Assembly: GCF_042676045.1 (NCBI RefSeq)
Contig: NZ_JBHTJV010000003.1
Coordinates: 496,001-560,000 of the forward strand
DNA from: Pseudahrensia aquimaris
GTDB lineage: Bacteria; Pseudomonadota; Alphaproteobacteria; Rhizobiales; Rhizobiaceae
DNA length: 64,000 bases
Reading direction: 5' to 3'
Position numbers and translations under genes: made by a program. This document shows, piece by piece, positions 15,861 through 24,654 of the stretch. Position 1 is the first letter of the stretch, and the number at the start of each line of letters is the position of its first letter. The notes below the pieces were generated by a model. It was not told the origin of the DNA. It saw only the letters and a list, made by a program, of their open reading frames with translations, and searched no databases.

Positions 15861-16724
15861 TTAATGGTGGATCGGCGCACCCTGAGAGGCCCAGATGTAG
15901 ACTGCGAAAAACAAGAACAACCAGACCACGTCCACAAAGTGCCAATACCAAGCGGCCGCTTCAAAGCCGAAGTGCTGCTTCTCGGTGAAATGGCCCCGCA
16001 GCGCACGGCCCAAACAAACGGCAAGGAAGATAATGCCAACGAACACGTGGAAGCCGTGAAAGCCGGTCGCCATGAAGAATGTCGCGCCGTAAAGCGAATT
16101 GCTGAACGAGAAGGGAGCGATTGAGTATTCCACAACCTGGACGACTGCAAAGATTGCTCCAAGAGCAATGGTCAAGGTAAGCCCCCAGATGAGCCCCTTG
16201 CGATCGCCTTCCAAAAGGGCGTGGTGCGCCCAAGTGACAGTTGTACCGGAAAGCAGCAGAGTGATCGTGTTAAACAATGGCAGGTGCAGCGGGTCCAGCA
16301 CTTCGAGACCAGCTGGCGGCCACTGCCCACCAGTATAGGCGTTTCGGGCAACCTGCTGTGCTTCGTCGTAAAACAGTGCCGCATCAAAAAAGGCCCAGAA
16401 CCAAGCAACAAAGAACATCACCTCTGAGGCGATGAACATGATCATGCCATAGCGAAGATGCAGCCCAACAACGGGTGTGTGGTGTCCCTCGTGGGCCTCC
16501 TTCACCGTATCCGCCCACCAGCCATACATCGTGTAGAGAACGATCAGCAGGCCAACAATGAACACGTAGGGGGATCCAAGGCCAAGGAAACTTCCGCCCT
16601 TAAGGCCCTGCATCCAAATGATGCCGCCTATGGCCATAACCAACGCTCCAACGGACGCCAGAAGCGGCCAAGGGCTTGGATCTATGATGTGATAGTCATG
16701 ATTTTTGGTTTGCGCGTCAGCCAT
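15861..16724 (-). CDS. ctaE: Cytochrome c oxidase subunit III
   Basis: A 287-residue subunit III of the aa3-type oxidase with seven predicted membrane helices. It begins MADAQTKNHDYHIIDPSPWPLL. Clear signatures are MFIASEVMFFVAWFWAFFD, GTTVTWAHHAL, GFHGFHVFVGIIFL and the C-terminal AAWYWHFVDVVWLFLFFAVYIW. ATG 16724, preceded by GGGGAG, is preferred to an in-frame ATG 15 nt upstream. It is followed by a terminator-like hairpin. Confidence 0.97.
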   Translation of the reverse strand: MADAQTKNHDYHIIDPSPWPLLASVGALVMAIGGIIWMQGLKGGSFLGLGSPYVFIVGLLIVLYTMYGWWADTVKEAHEGHHTPVVGLHLRYGMIMFIASEVMFFVAWFWAFFDAALFYDEAQQVARNAYTGGQWPPAGLEVLDPLHLPLFNTITLLLSGTTVTWAHHALLEGDRKGLIWGLTLTIALGAIFAVVQVVEYSIAPFSFSNSLYGATFFMATGFHGFHVFVGIIFLAVCLGRALRGHFTEKQHFGFEAAAWYWHFVDVVWLFLFFAVYIWASQGAPIHH

Positions 16725-16773
16725 TGGGCTCCCCAGCATTGCTCTCTCTTAGGCCAAACCCTAGCGCTTTCCG

Positions 16774-17370
16774 CTACAGCTTGGAATTGCTTTCATCGCC
16801 CACTTTGGAACGATCTGTGACTTTCTGTTCGGCATCTTCGTCCGGGAAGAATGTGTAGGACAGCGTGATTGCCCCCAGATCCTTCAACAGCGGATCGTTG
16901 ACGATGTCGGGATCAACGAAAAAGATGACCGGCATATCGACTTTTTCACCAGCGGCAAGTTCCTGCTCGGTAAAGCAGAAGCACTCAATTTTGGAAAAAT
17001 ATGGCCCGGCCTGTTGTGGCGAGACATTGAAGGATGCTGTGCCGAAACTGGGCGACGATCCGATGTTTTTGGCAACGTAGTGAGTTTGTGACTTCTCGCC
17101 GATACGGACGGTAATTTCCCGCTCAAACGGTTTAAAATCCCAAGCGAGATTGTTGCTCGTATTTGCATCGAAGCGCACAACAATTTTGCGGTCCAGCACG
17201 GTGCCAGTGGTGTCTTCAGCGCGCTGAGTGGTTCCGGCATATCCAGTGACACGGCAAAACCAGTCGTAGAGCGGCACGGAGGCATAAGACAGACCAAGCA
17301 TGCCAAACGTCATGGCGCAGCACATGTAGACAGTGCGGGTGTAGGATTTGGGCTGGCCGTCTTGGCTCAT
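16774..17370 (-). CDS. ctaG: Cytochrome c oxidase assembly protein CtaG/Cox11
   Basis: A 198-residue Cox11-type copper chaperone that delivers Cu(B) to subunit I. One N-terminal membrane helix anchors a periplasmic immunoglobulin-like domain. The copper-binding CFCF motif is present in KIECFCFTEQELAAG, followed by MPVIFFVDPDI. It lies between the small coxF gene (3 nt away) and ctaE in the oxidase cluster. Confidence 0.97.
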   Translation of the reverse strand: MSQDGQPKSYTRTVYMCCAMTFGMLGLSYASVPLYDWFCRVTGYAGTTQRAEDTTGTVLDRKIVVRFDANTSNNLAWDFKPFEREITVRIGEKSQTHYVAKNIGSSPSFGTASFNVSPQQAGPYFSKIECFCFTEQELAAGEKVDMPVIFFVDPDIVNDPLLKDLGAITLSYTFFPDEDAEQKVTDRSKVGDESNSKL

Positions 17371-17373
17371 GTT

Positions 17374-17565
17374 CTACTCGTTCACCGTGTTCATGGGTTT
17401 GTTAGCGACTTCCGGACCGAGCTTGACGACGGTTGCGCCGTAAAACGCAACGACCATGAAGCCGAGGCAAGCAGCGATAGCGATGCTGCGTTTGCGGCGC
17501 GCTGCGACTTGTTTTTCAGACAGAGTCACCATTTCAAGCGGGGCTGGTTTTTTGGTTTCGGTCAC
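17374..17565 (-). CDS. coxF: CoxF-like small membrane protein of the oxidase cluster
   Basis: A 63-residue protein with one central membrane helix (SIAIAACLGFMVVAFYGATVV) after a basic segment (AARRKR). Genes of this size and pattern sit between ctaB and ctaG in many Rhizobiales and are named coxF. It overlaps the ctaB stop by 4 nt. The function is not established; an assembly or accessory role is inferred from position. Confidence 0.85.
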   Translation of the reverse strand: MTETKKPAPLEMVTLSEKQVAARRKRSIAIAACLGFMVVAFYGATVVKLGPEVANKPMNTVNE

Positions 17566-18491
17566 AGGAATAGACCTCCAAAACGGGTGAACAGAGCTTC
17601 TGCCAACAGTGCGCCAAAGATGGCAAACAGGTAAAAGATGGAATACAGGAACAGGCGACGTGCCGGCGAAAAAGTTTGGTCGCGTCCGGCGTCAGCCCAG
17701 ACCTGCCAAGTGCGCCACAGAAAGATACCGCTCAAGACTGCCGCCACAGCGCCGTAAACCGGACTCGCAAACCCCATTACGGCAGGTGCAAGGGACAGCG
17801 GCAACAGAAGCACTGAATAAGCGAGCATCTGATTGCGGGTTGAAGCCTCGCCTGCCACGTTGGGCATCATCGGAACATTTGCGTCGTCGTAATCGCGCAT
17901 CTTGAACAGAGCCAGCGCCCAGAAATGCGGCGGCGTCCAAAAGAAGATGATCGCGAAGAGCACGATGCCTTCCAATGTGATGGAGCCGGACACGACTGCC
18001 CACCCGATCATCGGCGGGAATGCCCCTGCTGCGCCACCAATGACGATGTTTTGCGGCGTCGAGCGTTTCAGCCACATCGTGTAAATGACTGCATAGAAGA
18101 AAATGGTGAAAGCGAGCAGCGCCCCTGCGACCCAGTTGACCAGCAGGCCCAGAGTTAAAACTGACAGGATCGAAAGAACCATGCCGAAGTTCAGCGCCTC
18201 GGTGGGCGATACGGAGCCGCCGGGAATAGGACGATTGGCAGTGCGGGACATAACAGCATCGATGTCGGCATCGTACCACATATTCAATGCGCCCGAGGCG
18301 CCAGCACCAATGGCTATACAGATGATCGCGATCACACCCAGCACGGGGTCAATCGGACCAGGCGCAAGCAACATGCCGACAAGCGCGGTGAACACAACAA
18401 GGCGCATCACGCGAGGCTTCATCAACGTGAAGTAGTCACGCGGTTCAGCGAGCGATACGTCTGGCTCTATGGTCTGCGTCTCGATGGACAT
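17562..18491 (-). CDS. ctaB: Protoheme IX farnesyltransferase (heme O synthase)
   Basis: A 309-residue UbiA-family prenyltransferase that farnesylates heme b to heme O, the precursor of heme a for this oxidase. The prenyl-diphosphate site NMWYDADIDAVMSRTANRP and the YTMWLKRSTPQNIVIGGAAGAFPPMIGW segment are diagnostic. About eight membrane helices are evident. It lies between ctaD and coxF, with a perfect hairpin in the ctaD-ctaB gap. Confidence 0.97.
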   Translation of the reverse strand: MSIETQTIEPDVSLAEPRDYFTLMKPRVMRLVVFTALVGMLLAPGPIDPVLGVIAIICIAIGAGASGALNMWYDADIDAVMSRTANRPIPGGSVSPTEALNFGMVLSILSVLTLGLLVNWVAGALLAFTIFFYAVIYTMWLKRSTPQNIVIGGAAGAFPPMIGWAVVSGSITLEGIVLFAIIFFWTPPHFWALALFKMRDYDDANVPMMPNVAGEASTRNQMLAYSVLLLPLSLAPAVMGFASPVYGAVAAVLSGIFLWRTWQVWADAGRDQTFSPARRLFLYSIFYLFAIFGALLAEALFTRFGGLFL

Positions 18492-18540
18492 GCTGTTTAC
18501 TCTTGGTTTTTCCGCAGGCGGCAGCCTGACCGGATTGTAG

Positions 18541-18567
18541 GATCGGCCGGATGATTTCCGGCCGATC
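18541..18567. terminator. Perfect hairpin in the ctaD-ctaB gap
   Basis: GATCGGCCGG (18541-18550) and CCGGCCGATC (18558-18567) form a perfect 10-bp stem with a 7-nt loop. There is no U-run on the minus strand, so it may set transcript stability or partial termination between ctaD and ctaB and need not be a full terminator. Confidence 0.5.
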
Positions 18568-18577
18568 TAGGTCTTTC

Positions 18578-20188
18578 CTACTTCACGCGAGGAAGCTGTT
18601 CCCACTGGTGGAATGGTGGCGGAGACGGCAGTTGCCATTCCAGTGTCGTTGCGCCCTCACCCCACGGATTGTCGCCAGCAACACGCTTGCGCATGAAAGC
18701 TTCTGCGATGGTCCAAAGGAATATCAACACTGCGAAAGCGGAAATGTAGGAGCCGATGGACGATACGTAGTTCCAGCCGGCAAATGCATCTGGATAGTCA
18801 ACGTAGCGGCGCGGCATCCCGGCAAGACCGAGGAAGTGCTGTGGGAAGAAGATGATGTTTACGCCGATGAACGTCACCCAGAAGTGGGCTTTGGCGAGGA
18901 TCGAATTGTACATGTAACCCGTCATCTTCGGGAACCAGTAGTACCAGGCCGCGAAGATCGCGAACACGGCACCGAGCGACAGCACGTAGTGGAAGTGGGC
19001 AACCACGTAGTAAGTGTCGTGGAATGCGCGGTCCAAACCAGCGTTGGCGAGTTGTACGCCTGTCACACCGCCGACGGTGAACAAGAAGATGAAACCAATC
19101 GCCCATAGCATTGGCGTGCGCATCGTGATCGAACCGCCCCACATGGTGGCAATCCACGAGAAGATCTTCACGCCGGTTGGCACGGCAATCACCATCGTTG
19201 CGAACACGAAGTAACGCTGCGTGTTGAGCGACAGGCCAACCGTATACATGTGGTGCGCCCACACGATGAAGCCCACTGCACCAATAGCAACCATCGCATA
19301 GGCCATGCCAATATAGCCAAAGATCGGCTTCTTCGAGAAGGTAGATACGATGTGCGAAATGATGCCGAAACCAGGCAAGATCAGAATGTAGACTTCAGGG
19401 TGACCGAAGAACCAGAACAAATGCTGGAACAAGATCGGGTCACCACCACCTTCTGGCACGAAGAACGTCGTCCCAAAGTTACGGTCGGTAAGCAACATCG
19501 TGATCGCACCAGCGAGAACAGGCAGTGACAGCAGCAGCAGGAAGGCTGTGATCAGCACAGACCATGCAAACAATGGCATTTTGTGCAGCGTCATGCCCGG
19601 TGCGCGCATGTTGAAGATCGTGGTGATGAAGTTGATCGCACCCAAAATGGACGATGCGCCAGCAATGTGAAGCGACAGTATAGCCAAATCCATCGCTGGA
19701 CCGGGGTGGCCGTTAGCGCTCGAACCAGATAGCGGCGGATAGGCCGTCCATCCGCCCCCGAAGCCATAGCCACCGGCAGGACCGGGGACGAAAATCGACA
19801 TGGTCAAAAGAATAAGCGCGGGCGGCAGCAACCAGAATGAAATGTTGTTCATGCGAGGGAACGCCATGTCCGGCGCGCCGATCATGATTGGCACCATCCA
19901 GTTGGCAAAGCCACCAATAAGCGCGGGCATTACCATGAAGAAGATCATGATAAGACCGTGACCCGTTGTGAACACGTTGTAGACATGAGGATCAGAGAAA
20001 ATCTGCAGACCCGGCTCTTGCAATTCCATGCGCATCACAACGGACAAGAAGCCGCCGTAAATACCCGAGAAAATTGCGAAAATCAGATAAAGCGTGCCGA
20101 TGTCCTTGTGGTTGGTCGAATAAAACCAGCGCTTAAAAAAGGACGGCTTGTGCTCGCCGTGATCGTCATGTGTTGCTGCATAGGCCAT
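18578..20188 (-). CDS. ctaD: Cytochrome c oxidase subunit I (aa3 type)
   Basis: The 536-residue catalytic subunit of the aa3 oxidase, with twelve membrane helices. Heme and copper ligands are in recognisable segments: GHGLIMIFFMVMPAL (heme a His), WFFGHPEVYILILPGFG (Cu(B) His and the cross-linked Tyr region), WAHHMYTVG (Cu(B) His pair) and HDTYYVVAHFHYVLS (heme His). The N-terminal AATHDDHGEHKPSFFKRWFYSTNHKDIGTLY portion is typical of alphaproteobacteria and mitochondria. It is 41 nt downstream of ctaC. Confidence 0.98.
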   Translation of the reverse strand: MAYAATHDDHGEHKPSFFKRWFYSTNHKDIGTLYLIFAIFSGIYGGFLSVVMRMELQEPGLQIFSDPHVYNVFTTGHGLIMIFFMVMPALIGGFANWMVPIMIGAPDMAFPRMNNISFWLLPPALILLTMSIFVPGPAGGYGFGGGWTAYPPLSGSSANGHPGPAMDLAILSLHIAGASSILGAINFITTIFNMRAPGMTLHKMPLFAWSVLITAFLLLLSLPVLAGAITMLLTDRNFGTTFFVPEGGGDPILFQHLFWFFGHPEVYILILPGFGIISHIVSTFSKKPIFGYIGMAYAMVAIGAVGFIVWAHHMYTVGLSLNTQRYFVFATMVIAVPTGVKIFSWIATMWGGSITMRTPMLWAIGFIFLFTVGGVTGVQLANAGLDRAFHDTYYVVAHFHYVLSLGAVFAIFAAWYYWFPKMTGYMYNSILAKAHFWVTFIGVNIIFFPQHFLGLAGMPRRYVDYPDAFAGWNYVSSIGSYISAFAVLIFLWTIAEAFMRKRVAGDNPWGEGATTLEWQLPSPPPFHQWEQLPRVK

Positions 20189-20229
20189 ATGCCGTTTGCT
20201 CCCGTTTCGTCTTTGTCAGACTGTTATGC

Positions 20230-21168
20230 TTAGTCGTTGGACTGCGCTTTGTTGTCCGCGACTTTGATTTTGTCGTTCTGCAATTCGATGCTTGCTTTCA
20301 ACTCTTGGTTGGCTGCGCCCACATCTTCCGCAGCTCTGGCGAGCCACGCATCATATTGTTCCTGCGATACGACCCGCACACCGATTGGCATGAATGCATG
20401 ATATTTACCGCAGAGCTCTGAGCACTGGCCGTAGTAGATGCCCTCGCGCAGTGGCTGAAAAAATGTTTCGTTCAAGCGGCCCGGATAGCCGTCCATCTTT
20501 TTGCCAAATGCTGGCATTGCCCAGTTGTGAATCACATCGCCCGCCGTCACCAAAACGCGGACTACCTTGCCGACAGGCACCACCACTTCGTTATCCACTG
20601 CAAGCAGGTTTGGATAAACCTTAAGATCGGTCTTGCCGAGGTCCGTACGTTCTTTCAGCGCGGCCTCTTTCGAACCGGCAATTTCTTCAGAACCGATTGG
20701 GCGGGAATCAAACGACACTTCCTGCTCGCCCTGATATTCATAGTTCCAATACCACTGATATCCGGTCGCCTTGATCGTGATCGATGGCTCTTCGGGTGGA
20801 TTAAACTGTGATTCAAGCAGCTTGAACGAAGGGATAGCCAGAATAAGCAACACAAGGATCGGGCCAACGGTCCAGATCACTTCGATCGTCGTGTTGTGCG
20901 TCACCTTGCTGGGCGTCGGATTTGCTTTAGCGCTGAACTTGACGACCACATACGCGAGCAAGCCCATCACAAACAATGTGATTGGGACGATGACGTAGAG
21001 CGTCAACCAGCTGAATGATAGAATATCTTCCATGCCCGACGAGCCTGGCGTTTGATGCCAGATCTGCCAATCAGTTGGCTGCGCTGCTTGTGCAGCCGTT
21101 GCCACGAAGGTTGAGAAGAGTGCGGTGGCTCCGAAAAGACGACCGAGTTTAGCCGTTGGATTATGCAT
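20230..21168 (-). CDS. ctaC: Cytochrome c oxidase subunit II
   Basis: A 312-residue subunit II that takes electrons from cytochrome c. It has a signal peptide (ALFSTFVATAAQAAQ), two membrane helices, and a CuA cupredoxin domain with the binuclear site CSELCGKYHAFM and the aromatic electron-entry patch GYQWYWNYEY. The start is ATG 21168, about 10 nt after a GGAG. The frame is open upstream but without signal-peptide character. It is the first gene of the oxidase run, so its promoter should lie in the following gap. Confidence 0.97.
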   Translation of the reverse strand: MHNPTAKLGRLFGATALFSTFVATAAQAAQPTDWQIWHQTPGSSGMEDILSFSWLTLYVIVPITLFVMGLLAYVVVKFSAKANPTPSKVTHNTTIEVIWTVGPILVLLILAIPSFKLLESQFNPPEEPSITIKATGYQWYWNYEYQGEQEVSFDSRPIGSEEIAGSKEAALKERTDLGKTDLKVYPNLLAVDNEVVVPVGKVVRVLVTAGDVIHNWAMPAFGKKMDGYPGRLNETFFQPLREGIYYGQCSELCGKYHAFMPIGVRVVSQEQYDAWLARAAEDVGAANQELKASIELQNDKIKVADNKAQSND

Positions 21169-21564
21169 CCAATAGTACTCCAGATTTAGCTCCCATGACA
21201 GAACGCCGATCGCGGCTGTCATCTTGGAGGCATAACAATCATATCGTTTCGCTTGTCGCAAGACTTTGGAGTGCAATTCCGGTGCGGCAAATTCCTTTTT
21301 TGGTCTAATTTTCGCGCCTTTTCACAGGCGATGGGTTGCGTGTGTAAGTTTTGAACTAAAACAGGCATGAGAATCGCCGCAAGGGGCTATGATTAACGGT
21401 TTATGAAGCAGCCTGTTGCACTATCGCGTTTCGTTTGGCGACAGCTTAGGTGACATAGTGGTGCCACAAACTTCGCCAAAGCACTTTGACAACAAAGGCT
21501 GCGGTTCCGCTCGATGCTACGAAGCGGCACAGTGGTGCCAAGAAACAAACGATTCGGACTAACA
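21169..21564. other. Divergent intergenic region between ctaC and ialB
   Basis: This 396-bp gap must hold divergent promoters for the oxidase cluster and ialB. I see no convincing gene. The 10-mer AGTGGTGCCA occurs twice in direct orientation (21457-21466 and 21531-21540), both upstream of ialB, and a short CGCC/GGCG hairpin lies near 21320-21345. No RNA family was recognised. Confidence 0.5.
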
Positions 21565-22095
21565 ATGCGCGTCTTTCAACCGCTCCCTGCCCTTGCGGCC
21601 TTTATTTCCAAATCCTTGGCCGCTCTCGCAATCACGCTGTTTGCGGCTTTTGCAGCGCAGGCCCAAAGCGGCAATGTGCAATCGAAGCACGGCGCTTGGT
21701 CTGTGATTTGTGACGTTCCTGCTGGCGCTTCCAGCGAGCAGTGTGCCTTGATGCAGAACATTGTAGCGGAAGACCGCAAGGAAGTTGGCCTGTCGGTGGT
21801 CGTTTTGAAAACCGCAGACAATCAAGCCCGAATTCTGCGCGTATTGGCACCGCTGGGCGTGATTTTGCCAAATGGTTTGGGCCTGAACATTGATGGTAAA
21901 GACTTGGGGCGCGCTTATTTCGTGCGATGCCTGAAGGACGGTTGCTATGCAGAGGTCATTTTAAAAGAGGAATTGATTTCGGCCTTCCAGAACGGTCAGT
22001 CGGCAACCTTCATTATTTTTGAAACACCGGAAGAAGGCATCGGCATTCCCGTTGATCTCACTGGATTCAAGGAAGGCTTTGCAAAGCTTCCCTAA
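21565..22095 (+). CDS. Invasion-associated locus B (IalB) family protein
   Basis: A 176-residue exported protein. The signal peptide includes KSLAALAITLFAAFAAQAQS, and the mature domain has the IalB pattern: HGAWSVICDVP..EQCALMQ, LRVLAPLGVILPNGLGLNIDG and YFVRCLKDGCYAEV, with four cysteines likely in disulfides. Named after a Bartonella invasion gene, the family is widespread in free-living alphaproteobacteria and is periplasmic. Start ATG 21565 is chosen because the signal peptide begins there; an in-frame ATG at 21514 is possible. Confidence 0.88.
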   Translation: MRVFQPLPALAAFISKSLAALAITLFAAFAAQAQSGNVQSKHGAWSVICDVPAGASSEQCALMQNIVAEDRKEVGLSVVVLKTADNQARILRVLAPLGVILPNGLGLNIDGKDLGRAYFVRCLKDGCYAEVILKEELISAFQNGQSATFIIFETPEEGIGIPVDLTGFKEGFAKLP

Positions 22096-22106
22096 GCGGC
22101 TTTATT

Positions 22107-22129
22107 GGGGGGAGCGCAATCAGCCCCCC
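22107..22129 (+). other. GC hairpin between ialB and tldD
   Basis: GGGGGG (22107-22112) and CCCCCC (22124-22129) can pair just ahead of the tldD start at 22138. It could act as a weak terminator for ialB or hinder ribosome access to tldD. There is no U-run. Confidence 0.3.
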
Positions 22130-22137
22130 GTGAGCCC

Positions 22138-23553
22138 ATGACCGAAAACCCCCTATCGCAATTCGACTGCAGCCAAGAAAAGCTAATCTCCCTCGTAGGC
22201 AACGCTCTGAGCGGGGTGGATGATGGCGAATTGTTCGTCGAGTATTCCGAATCGGAGAGCCTGCTTTTTGACAACGGCAAGCTGAAAACCGGTTCCTACG
22301 ATACGCGGCAGGGCTTTGGCCTGCGCGCGGTGAGCGGGGAGACTGCTGGCTATGCCCATGCGGGGGACTTATCAGAAGCCGCATTAAAGCGTGCTGCCGA
22401 TACAGTTCGCACTGTTACACATGGCCATGGTGGCACGTATGCGGATGCGCCGCTGCGCACCAACAAGACGCTCTATCCTTCGACCAATCCCCTTGCCGAG
22501 CCGGGTTTTGAGGCCAAGGTCAAGCTGCTTGAGAAAATCGACGCCTATCTGCGCGATGCCGACGATGCCGTGCGCCAAGTCAGCGTATCGCTGGCGGGTT
22601 CGTGGCAAGCGGTCAACATTTTGCGCGCCGACGGTCACGTGGCAAAAGACGTGCGCCCGCTGGTGCGGCTCAATGTTTCCGTTGTCGTGGGCAAAGGTGA
22701 TAGGCAGGAAACAGGATCGCACGGACTGGGCGGTCGGCATATGTTCGCCGATATTCTCGACGAGGGCACTTGGAAGAATTGCGCCGATGAGGCGCTGCGC
22801 CAAGCCAAGGTCAATCTGGAAGCAATCCCCGCCCCTGCCGGAACTTTTGATGTGGTGCTCGGGGCTGGTTGGCCCGGCGTCATGCTTCACGAAGCCGTCG
22901 GCCACGGTCTTGAGGGAGATTTCAACAGGAAGGGCACGTCCGCTTTTGCCGGTCTGATGGGCGAGCAAGTGGCGGCCAAAGGCGTGACGGTCGTTGACGA
23001 TGGAACGATTGGCGGGCGGCGCGGGTCGCTGACCATTGATGACGAAGGCACGCCCACGCAATACACCACGCTGATCGAAGACGGTGTTTTGGTTGGCTAT
23101 ATGCAAGACCGCCAAAACGCACGGCTTATGGGCATGGCAGATACCGGCAATGGCCGTCGCCAGAGCTATTCGCACATTCCAATGCCGCGCATGACCAACA
23201 CTTACATGTTAGGCGGCGATAAAGAGCCGGATGAAATCATCGCGTCGGTGAAAGATGGTATCTATGCGGTTTCCTTCGGCGGTGGGCAGGTGGACATTAC
23301 ATCGGGCAAATATGTGTTTGGCTGCACGGAGGCTTACCGCATCGAGAACGGCAAAATTGGCGCTCCGCTGAAGGGTGCCATGATGATCGGCAACGGCCCG
23401 GCGGATATGAAGCGTGTTTCCATGCTCGGTAACGATATGGCGCTTGATACGGGCGTTGGCATGTGCGGGAAACAGGGCCAAGGCGTGCCGGTTGGCGTCG
23501 GCCAGCCAACCACACGCATCGACGGCATTACGATTGGCGGCACCGAAGCCTGA
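22138..23553 (+). CDS. tldD: Metalloprotease TldD
   Basis: A 471-residue TldD subunit, which with PmbA/TldE degrades unfolded or modified peptides. The zinc signature is HEAVGHGLEGD (HExxxH), preceded by VVLGAGWPGVMLHEA. The C-terminal region includes RMTNTYMLGGDKEPDEII and MCGKQGQGVPVGVGQPTTRIDGITIGG. PmbA is not encoded in this window. The start is ATG 22138, shortly after the ialB stop. Confidence 0.95.
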   Translation: MTENPLSQFDCSQEKLISLVGNALSGVDDGELFVEYSESESLLFDNGKLKTGSYDTRQGFGLRAVSGETAGYAHAGDLSEAALKRAADTVRTVTHGHGGTYADAPLRTNKTLYPSTNPLAEPGFEAKVKLLEKIDAYLRDADDAVRQVSVSLAGSWQAVNILRADGHVAKDVRPLVRLNVSVVVGKGDRQETGSHGLGGRHMFADILDEGTWKNCADEALRQAKVNLEAIPAPAGTFDVVLGAGWPGVMLHEAVGHGLEGDFNRKGTSAFAGLMGEQVAAKGVTVVDDGTIGGRRGSLTIDDEGTPTQYTTLIEDGVLVGYMQDRQNARLMGMADTGNGRRQSYSHIPMPRMTNTYMLGGDKEPDEIIASVKDGIYAVSFGGGQVDITSGKYVFGCTEAYRIENGKIGAPLKGAMMIGNGPADMKRVSMLGNDMALDTGVGMCGKQGQGVPVGVGQPTTRIDGITIGGTEA

Positions 23554-23578
23554 GCGCAGAGCAGAAGAGGAACAGATC

Positions 23579-24313
23579 ATGTTAGAAAAATCGGACCACA
23601 CGAAATCCATCCAGCGCGACCGCGAAGATCTTGCGTCCGCTATCCGGCTGGCAGCACATTTCGATCTGCACGAAGGCATTTGCAACCATTTCTCGGTGCA
23701 GTGCGATGGACCGGACGAGCTGTATTTGATCAACGCCTATGGCTGGCATTGGAGCGAGGTGACGCCGGACCGCTTGTTGCTGATTGACGGCGACGGAAAT
23801 GTTTTGGACGGCGATGGCGAGGTGGAAGCGTCGGCGCGCAACATTCACATTTCCAGCCACCGCGCCAACCCGCGCCACAAGGCGATCCTCCACGTTCATA
23901 TGCCCCACGCGACCGCACTTTCAATGTTGAAGGGCGGGCGCCTCCTCATGGCTCATCAAACAGCCTGCCGTTTTCACGGGCGCATCGGTTACGAAGAGGA
24001 ATTCGGTGGCATTGCCGTCACCGAAGAAGAGGGACAACGCATTGCACAGCAGGCGCGGGACAATTCCCATATCGACTGCATGTTCCTCGCCAATCATGGT
24101 GTTGTCTGTTCCGGCCCCTCGGTCGCGCAAGCATTCGATGACCTTTATTATCTTGAACGCGCTGCGCGGCAGCAGATTTTGGCCATGTCGACGGGGCAGG
24201 AATTGCTACTCATTCCCGAAGCGACGGTGGAGCTGACCGCCAAGCAATTTCGTGATGATTTCGAAGTCTATGCCAACAAGCACTTCGACGCCTTGAAGAG
24301 GCTTGTGGCATGA
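23579..24313 (+). CDS. Class II aldolase/adducin-domain protein
   Basis: A 244-residue class II aldolase fold protein. Zinc ligands are suggested by HVHMPHATAL and by the later His in FLANHGVVCSG. The N-terminal ASAIRLAAHFDLHEGICNHFSVQ segment is typical. Members include fuculose-phosphate aldolase and many proteins of unknown substrate, and this one resembles the uncharacterised Rhizobiales group. Start ATG 23579 has AGAGGAA upstream. The stop overlaps the next gene by ATGA, so they form an operon. Confidence 0.88.
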   Translation: MLEKSDHTKSIQRDREDLASAIRLAAHFDLHEGICNHFSVQCDGPDELYLINAYGWHWSEVTPDRLLLIDGDGNVLDGDGEVEASARNIHISSHRANPRHKAILHVHMPHATALSMLKGGRLLMAHQTACRFHGRIGYEEEFGGIAVTEEEGQRIAQQARDNSHIDCMFLANHGVVCSGPSVAQAFDDLYYLERAARQQILAMSTGQELLLIPEATVELTAKQFRDDFEVYANKHFDALKRLVA

Positions 24314-24651
24314 TCGTCTACACGCTGAAATCCTGCGACACCTGCAAGAAGGCGCTGAAATGGCTGGATGCGGAAGGCATCGCCTACGAAAACCGGGATG
24401 TGCGGGCTGACGGTATTTCGCCAGACACCATCCGCACCATCGTGTCATCGCTCGGTTGGGAGAAGGCTTTGAACCGACGCAGCACCACGTGGCGCAATCT
24501 GCCCCAGTCTCAAAAGGATGCGCTGGACGCTGAAAAAGCTATCGCGTTGATTGAAGACAACGCCACAATCATGAAACGCCCGGTCTTCGTGACCGAGCAC
24601 GAAATAATGGGCGGATTTGATGACAGCGTCCGCGACTGGTTGAAAAGCTAG
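24310..24651 (+). CDS. Spx/MgsR (ArsC-like thioredoxin-fold) family protein
   Basis: A 113-residue ArsC-fold protein with CxxC as C9-DT-C12 in TLKSCDTCKKALKWL. It also has LGWEKALNRRSTTWRNLP and MKRPVFVTEHEIMGGF (the RP motif), typical of YffB/Spx-like proteins. In proteobacteria these are probable glutathione-linked reductases of unknown substrate rather than RNA polymerase-binding Spx. It overlaps the aldolase gene by 4 nt. Confidence 0.88.
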   Translation: MIVYTLKSCDTCKKALKWLDAEGIAYENRDVRADGISPDTIRTIVSSLGWEKALNRRSTTWRNLPQSQKDALDAEKAIALIEDNATIMKRPVFVTEHEIMGGFDDSVRDWLKS

Positions 24652-24654
24652 GGG

